Of a stretch of DNA of 9,924 nt, positions 6,669 through 9,924 are shown piece after piece (positions within the stretch are counted from its first letter, which is position 1; the number at the start of each line of letters is the position of its first letter). Under the pieces are notes generated by a model, which worked only from the letters and a program-made list of their open reading frames with translations, was not told where the DNA came from and searched no databases. The stretch is from the NCBI GenBank assembly GCA_947478935.1, contig CANJXV010000075.1:1-9924 (forward strand), given 5' to 3'. The position numbers and the translations under genes were made by a program. The stretch is from Comamonadaceae bacterium. GTDB lineage: Bacteria > Pseudomonadota > Gammaproteobacteria > Burkholderiales > Burkholderiaceae_C.

Positions 6669-8096
6669 ATGTCCCACCACCAACAGTTTTATATCAACGG
6701 CGCCTGGGTCAATCCGATGGTGGCCCGTAGCCTGGACGTCGTCAACCCTGCAACTGAGCAGGCTTATACCCAGATTTCCATGGGCAGTGCTGCCGATGTC
6801 GATAAAGCCGTGGCCGCCGCCCGCGCCGCATTTCCTTCCTTCACGCAAACCGATAAAGCTACCCGCCTGGCGCTGATGCGGCGCATTCTTGCCCTGTACA
6901 ACGAACGTGCCGAAGAAATTGCACAGGCCGTGTCCGATGAAATGGGCGCTCCGCTCGCCTGGGCGCGCGATGCCCAGACCTGGGCCGGACGCGTGCATTT
7001 GGAAGCCACCATCGCCGCGCTGGAAAGCTACGAGTTTGAACACCAACGTGGTGCCACCCGCGTCATAAAAGAGGGTATTGGCGTGGTCGCGCTGATCACC
7101 CCCTGGAACTGGCCTCTCAACCAAATCGTGTGCAAAGTGGCACCGGCCCTGGCAGCTGGCTGCACCATGGTGCTCAAGCCCAGCGAAATAGCGCCCATCA
7201 GCGGCATTGTGTTTTCCGAAATCATGCACGACGCCGGTGTGCCCGCCGGTGTGTACAACATGGTCAATGGTGACGGCCCCTCGGTCGGCCAGGTGATGGC
7301 AGCGCACAAAGACGTGGACATGGTGTCTTTTACCGGCTCCACCCGCGCCGGTGTGATCGTAGCCAAAACAGGAGCCGACACAGTCAAGCGCGTGGCCCAA
7401 GAGTTAGGCGGCAAGTCGCCCAATATTATTTTGGAAGACGCCGATCTTGCGACGGCCGTGCGCAAAGGCGTGGAAAGCTGCATGAGCAATACCGGCCAGT
7501 CCTGCGATGCGCCCACGCGCATGCTGGTGCCGCGAGCCCTGCATGCCAAAGCACTTGAAATTGCCGTCACCGTCACCGCCGAACAAGTGGTGGGAGACCC
7601 GCGCGCGCAAGGCACGACCATGGGCCCCTTGGTCAGCGAAATGCAATACACCAAAGTGCAGCGCCTGATCGAGATCGGCATCAATGAAGGCGCCACCTTG
7701 GTGGCCGGTGGCAGCGGCAAACCCGCAGGACTGACACGCGGCTACTATGCGCGCCCCACGGTGTTTGGTAACGTGAGCCGCACTATGACAATTGCACGCG
7801 AAGAAATATTCGGTCCCGTGCTGGCCATCATGCCTTACGACAGCGAAGCCGAGGCGATAGAGATTGCAAACGACAGCGAGTTTGGCCTGGCCGCTTTTGT
7901 GCAATCTGAAAACCTGGAGCATGCACGCCGCGTGGCGCGTCAGTTGCGCGCCGGTCAAGTCAATATCAATTACCCGGACTGGGATGTCTACGCGCCATTT
8001 GGCGGCTACAAACAGTCAGGCAACGGACGCGAATACGCCGACTGGGGCATTCACGACTTTCTGGAAGTCAAAGCGATGATCGGCTACGGCAGCTAG
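6669..8096 (+). CDS. Aldehyde dehydrogenase family protein (NAD(P)+-dependent)
   Basis: Oxidises an aldehyde to a carboxylate with NAD(P)+ in the cytosol. From ATG 6669 it is 475 aa, a full-length ALDH. Cofactor and catalytic features are present: TPWNW with N147, KPSE (170-173, a Glu that usually favours NAD+), FTGST (221-225), ELGGKSP with general base E245, and NTGQSC with nucleophile C278. EEIFGPV (378-384) and PFGGYKQSGNGRE (443-455) complete the set. ATG 6669 places FYINGAW at the family's usual distance from the N-terminus; ATG 6645 in the same frame would add 8 residues, and neither has a clear ribosome binding site. The C-terminal pattern recalls the CddD-like ALDH subgroup, but this is only a resemblance. 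It is divergent from the class II aldolase, and its 3' end lies 21 bp from the convergent panC. Substrate unknown. Confidence 0.92.
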   Translation: MSHHQQFYINGAWVNPMVARSLDVVNPATEQAYTQISMGSAADVDKAVAAARAAFPSFTQTDKATRLALMRRILALYNERAEEIAQAVSDEMGAPLAWARDAQTWAGRVHLEATIAALESYEFEHQRGATRVIKEGIGVVALITPWNWPLNQIVCKVAPALAAGCTMVLKPSEIAPISGIVFSEIMHDAGVPAGVYNMVNGDGPSVGQVMAAHKDVDMVSFTGSTRAGVIVAKTGADTVKRVAQELGGKSPNIILEDADLATAVRKGVESCMSNTGQSCDAPTRMLVPRALHAKALEIAVTVTAEQVVGDPRAQGTTMGPLVSEMQYTKVQRLIEIGINEGATLVAGGSGKPAGLTRGYYARPTVFGNVSRTMTIAREEIFGPVLAIMPYDSEAEAIEIANDSEFGLAAFVQSENLEHARRVARQLRAGQVNINYPDWDVYAPFGGYKQSGNGREYADWGIHDFLEVKAMIGYGS

Positions 8097-8117
8097 AAAA
8101 GTTTCTGCGAGGTCGGC

Positions 8118-8942
8118 TTAGATTTCGAGGCTGTCAATCAACCGTGTGCGCCCCAGGCGGGCGGCCGCTAGAACTACCAATGCCTCCCCCGCTTGGGGTG
8201 GGCCCAAATCGGCCTGGCGCTTGAGCGCCACATAGTCAGCCTGCCAGCCTTGTACTGCCAACGTATCTAGTGCGTGCGCTTGCAGCGCCTCGAAATCTGT
8301 ATTACCGCCGCGTATTGCTGTTGCCACCTGCTGTAGGGCAGCCTGCAATTGCGGCGCCTGCGCCCGCTCGGCCTCGGACAGATAGCCATTGCGCGAGGAC
8401 ATGGCCAGGCCGTCTGGCGCGCGGCGGGTATCCACCCCCACAATGTCCACCGGTAAATTGAACTGGCGCACCATGTGCTGTATCACCATCAGTTGCTGAT
8501 AATCTTTTTTACCAAACACTGCGGTACGCGCCTGTGTACAGGCCAACAGTTTGAGCACCACGGTGCAAACCCCGGCAAAAAAGCCGGGGCGAAACTGACC
8601 TTCGAGTACATCGGCCAATGCGGTGGGCGGAGTCACTTTAAAGCCTTGGGCCTCTGGGTAGAGTGTGGCCTCGGTGGGGGCGAACAAGAGGTCGCAACCA
8701 GCGGCCTCTAGTTGCGCGCAATCAGCCTCAAAAGTGCGTGGGTAGGTATCGAAATCTTCGTTGGGACCGAACTGCAATCGGTTGACAAAAATCGTGGTCA
8801 GTTGCACATCGCCCAAAGGCTTGGCTTTGCGCACCAGGTCCAGATGCCCTTCATGCAAATTGCCCATGGTGGGCACTACCGAGGGGTGGCGATAGGCCTG
8901 CAGGGCATGCGCCAGCGCGCTTAGGCTGTTAACGATGCGCAT
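8118..8942 (-). CDS. panC: Pantothenate synthetase (pantoate--beta-alanine ligase)
   Basis: Joins pantoate and beta-alanine with ATP (via pantoyl-adenylate) to give pantothenate, the CoA precursor; cytosolic. The protein is 274 aa from ATG 8942, close to the usual 280. PTMGNLHEGH (24-33) carries the HxGH nucleotide motif. FVNRLQF (52-58), RPGFFAGVCTVV (118-129), GKKDYQQL (144-151) and the KMSKS-equivalent MSSRN (181-185) follow in the family order. Arg in FVNR and Phe in RPGFF differ from the E. coli residues but, as I recall, are usual in betaproteobacteria. AAGGGA (8952-8947) lies 4 nt before ATG 8942; an in-frame TTG one codon earlier is less likely. It is second in a panB-panC operon, 13 bp after panB. 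It ends convergently with the aldehyde dehydrogenase gene, with no visible terminator in the 21-bp gap. Confidence 0.97.
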   Translation of the reverse strand: MRIVNSLSALAHALQAYRHPSVVPTMGNLHEGHLDLVRKAKPLGDVQLTTIFVNRLQFGPNEDFDTYPRTFEADCAQLEAAGCDLLFAPTEATLYPEAQGFKVTPPTALADVLEGQFRPGFFAGVCTVVLKLLACTQARTAVFGKKDYQQLMVIQHMVRQFNLPVDIVGVDTRRAPDGLAMSSRNGYLSEAERAQAPQLQAALQQVATAIRGGNTDFEALQAHALDTLAVQGWQADYVALKRQADLGPPQAGEALVVLAAARLGRTRLIDSLEI

Positions 8943-8946
8943 CAAT

Positions 8947-8952
8947 TCCCTT
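8947..8952 (-). promoter_or_regulatory. Ribosome binding site of panC
   Basis: AAGGGA on the minus strand, within the 13-bp panB-panC gap and 4 nt before ATG 8942. It favours the ATG over the adjacent in-frame TTG at 8945, which would be only 1 nt away. Confidence 0.55.
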
Positions 8953-8955
8953 GTC

Positions 8956-9858
8956 TTACCAGGCGTGCAGCGCGTTGACCGGAAAGCTGCCGTCTTTCAC
9001 CGCCGCAACATACGCTTCCATAGCGCCGCGAATGGAGCCGCCATCGGCCATGAAGTTACGTACAAACTTAGGCATCTTGCCCAGGTTCACGCCCAGCATA
9101 TCGTGTAACACCAGCACCTGGCCTGCGGTGTCTTTGCCTGCGCCTATGCCGATAGTGGCGCAGTGTTGCATCGCCTGCGTCAATTCGGCAGATACATCGG
9201 CGGGCACCATCTCCAGCACCAGCATGGACGCGCCGGCGTCTTCCAGCGCATGGGCCTGTTGTTTGAGCACGTCGGCTGCGGCGCCGGTACGGCCCTGTAC
9301 CCGATAGCCCCCTAGGGCGTGCACAGTTTGTGGCGTCAGGCCCAGGTGCGCGCAGACCGGAATGCCGCGCTCCACCAAAAAGTGCACCACCTCGGTGGTC
9401 CAGCCGCCGCCTTCTAGCTTGATCATGTGGGCACCGGCCTGCATCAGCACCGAGGCACTGCGAAAAGCCTGTTCTTTGGATTCTTGGTAGGAGCCAAAAG
9501 GCAAATCGGCGATCAACCAAGCGGTACCTTGCGCACGCCTAATGCCGCGCGATACGCTGGCCGTGTGGTAGCGCATGTCTTCTAGGCTCACTCCCACGGT
9601 GCTGTGCAAGCCTTGACAAACCATACCTAGCGAGTCACCTATCAAAATGCATTCCACCCCAGCGGCATCGGCCACAGCGGCGAAAGTGGCGTCGTAGGCG
9701 GTGAGCATGGTGATTTTTTCGCCTCGGCTGCGCATTTCCAAAATGCGGGGCAGGCTGATGGGCTTGCGGCTGGCCATGGGCGAAGCCGGTGGCAGCGTGC
9801 CGTAAGGCGTGCCGCCCAGTTGGTTAGCAGCGGTGTCGGCAGGACTGGTAGTGACCAT
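8956..9858 (-). CDS. panB: 3-methyl-2-oxobutanoate hydroxymethyltransferase (ketopantoate hydroxymethyltransferase)
   Basis: Transfers a hydroxymethyl group from 5,10-methylene-tetrahydrofolate to 2-oxoisovalerate, giving ketopantoate, the first step to pantothenate. The 300-aa protein is a TIM-barrel family member with Mg ligands D75 (IGDSLGMV) and D118 (ADLPFGSY), K147 and E149 (IKLEGG), catalytic E216 (LEMVP), plus HLGLTPQ (171-177) and GIGAG (237-241). It is about 36 aa longer than E. coli PanB (264 aa); the excess is mostly an N-terminal Ala/Pro/Thr-rich stretch (about 1-30) ahead of the conserved KPISLPRILEM. ATG 9858 is supported by GGAG 7 nt upstream; an internal ATG at residue 28 is the alternative. 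It is the first visible gene of the panB-panC operon; the promoter lies outside the window or in the 39 nt upstream. Confidence 0.97.
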   Translation of the reverse strand: MVTTSPADTAANQLGGTPYGTLPPASPMASRKPISLPRILEMRSRGEKITMLTAYDATFAAVADAAGVECILIGDSLGMVCQGLHSTVGVSLEDMRYHTASVSRGIRRAQGTAWLIADLPFGSYQESKEQAFRSASVLMQAGAHMIKLEGGGWTTEVVHFLVERGIPVCAHLGLTPQTVHALGGYRVQGRTGAAADVLKQQAHALEDAGASMLVLEMVPADVSAELTQAMQHCATIGIGAGKDTAGQVLVLHDMLGVNLGKMPKFVRNFMADGGSIRGAMEAYVAAVKDGSFPVNALHAW

Positions 9859-9865
9859 GCGGTAT

Positions 9866-9869
9866 CTCC
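9866..9869 (-). promoter_or_regulatory. Ribosome binding site of panB
   Basis: GGAG on the minus strand, 7 nt before ATG 9858. It supports the longer PanB start, including the variable N-terminal extension, over the internal ATG at codon 28. Confidence 0.6.
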
Positions 9870-9897
9870 GGTGAGGCAGAGGCGGGTGGGGCCGGGT

Positions 9898-9924
9898 TCA
9901 GTTCTGGGTGTAGGCCAGGCGCAC
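9898..9924 (-). CDS. Possible 3' tail of a gene upstream of panB (partial, unidentified)
   Basis: The minus strand from the window edge reads eight sense codons (VRLAYTQN) and then TGA at 9900-9898, 39 nt before the panB start. An upstream gene in the same direction would fit the tight packing. Eight codons are too few to identify it, and an open run this short occurs easily by chance. Confidence 0.25.
   Translation of the reverse strand: MRLAYTQN

Noticed and set aside
6582..7720. Long minus-strand frames (6582-7400, 7028-7720) in the aldehyde dehydrogenase region
   Set aside because: They are antisense shadows of the dehydrogenase, whose catalytic motifs fix the coding strand.
8097..8117. 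Terminator between the aldehyde dehydrogenase gene and panC
   Set aside because: The 21 bp contain no stem-loop with a T-tract; transcripts probably run on or end by Rho.
8580..8790. PanC substitutions relative to E. coli (FVNR for FVNP, RPGFF for RPGHF) as possible loss of function
   Set aside because: I recall these residues as normal in betaproteobacterial PanC, and all other motifs are intact.

Overview
The window reads as chromosomal DNA of a betaproteobacterium, most likely Burkholderiales/Comamonadaceae (Rhodoferax/Polaromonas-like). This rests on moderately high GC, dense gene packing, a cphA'-cphA pair of the type known from Burkholderiales, and PanB/PanC sequences with betaproteobacterial signatures. 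Taxonomy is inferred from remembered protein resemblance, not from a search. There are no RNA genes, mobile elements, CRISPR arrays or phage features, and no gene-free stretch exceeds 200 bp.

Left block (1-5722): a cyanophycin locus in two divergent arms. On the minus strand lies cphA' (a short second cyanophycin-synthetase-like protein), followed 47 bp later by the 5' part of the main synthetase gene cphA, which runs off the left edge. Divergent from them, across a 185-bp intergenic region, are a half-size ABC exporter with an unusual N-terminal domain and zinc ribbon, and a DUF1854 protein that overlaps it by 4 nt. Cyanophycin is an intracellular Asp-Arg nitrogen/carbon store. The role of the transporter/DUF1854 pair beside its synthetases is not established and is the most interesting question here.

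The two synthetases look complementary. CphA' keeps an HxxEH motif in its N-domain that CphA has lost. CphA' itself has a ruined Mur-ligase P-loop and stops where the Mur C-lobe should begin. This suggests division of labour, for example primer generation or dipeptide handling by CphA' and full polymerisation by CphA.

Middle block (5755-8096): a class II aldolase/adducin-family enzyme (minus) and an NAD(P)-dependent aldehyde dehydrogenase (plus), divergently transcribed from a 194-bp region. That region carries an 11-bp direct repeat and an 8-bp inverted repeat. An aldol-cleavage plus aldehyde-oxidation pair is plausible, but the substrate is unknown.

Right block (8118-9924): panB-panC on the minus strand, 13 bp apart, making pantoate and then pantothenate (vitamin B5/CoA pathway). 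Upstream of panB only a possible 8-codon 3' tail of another gene is visible before the window ends.
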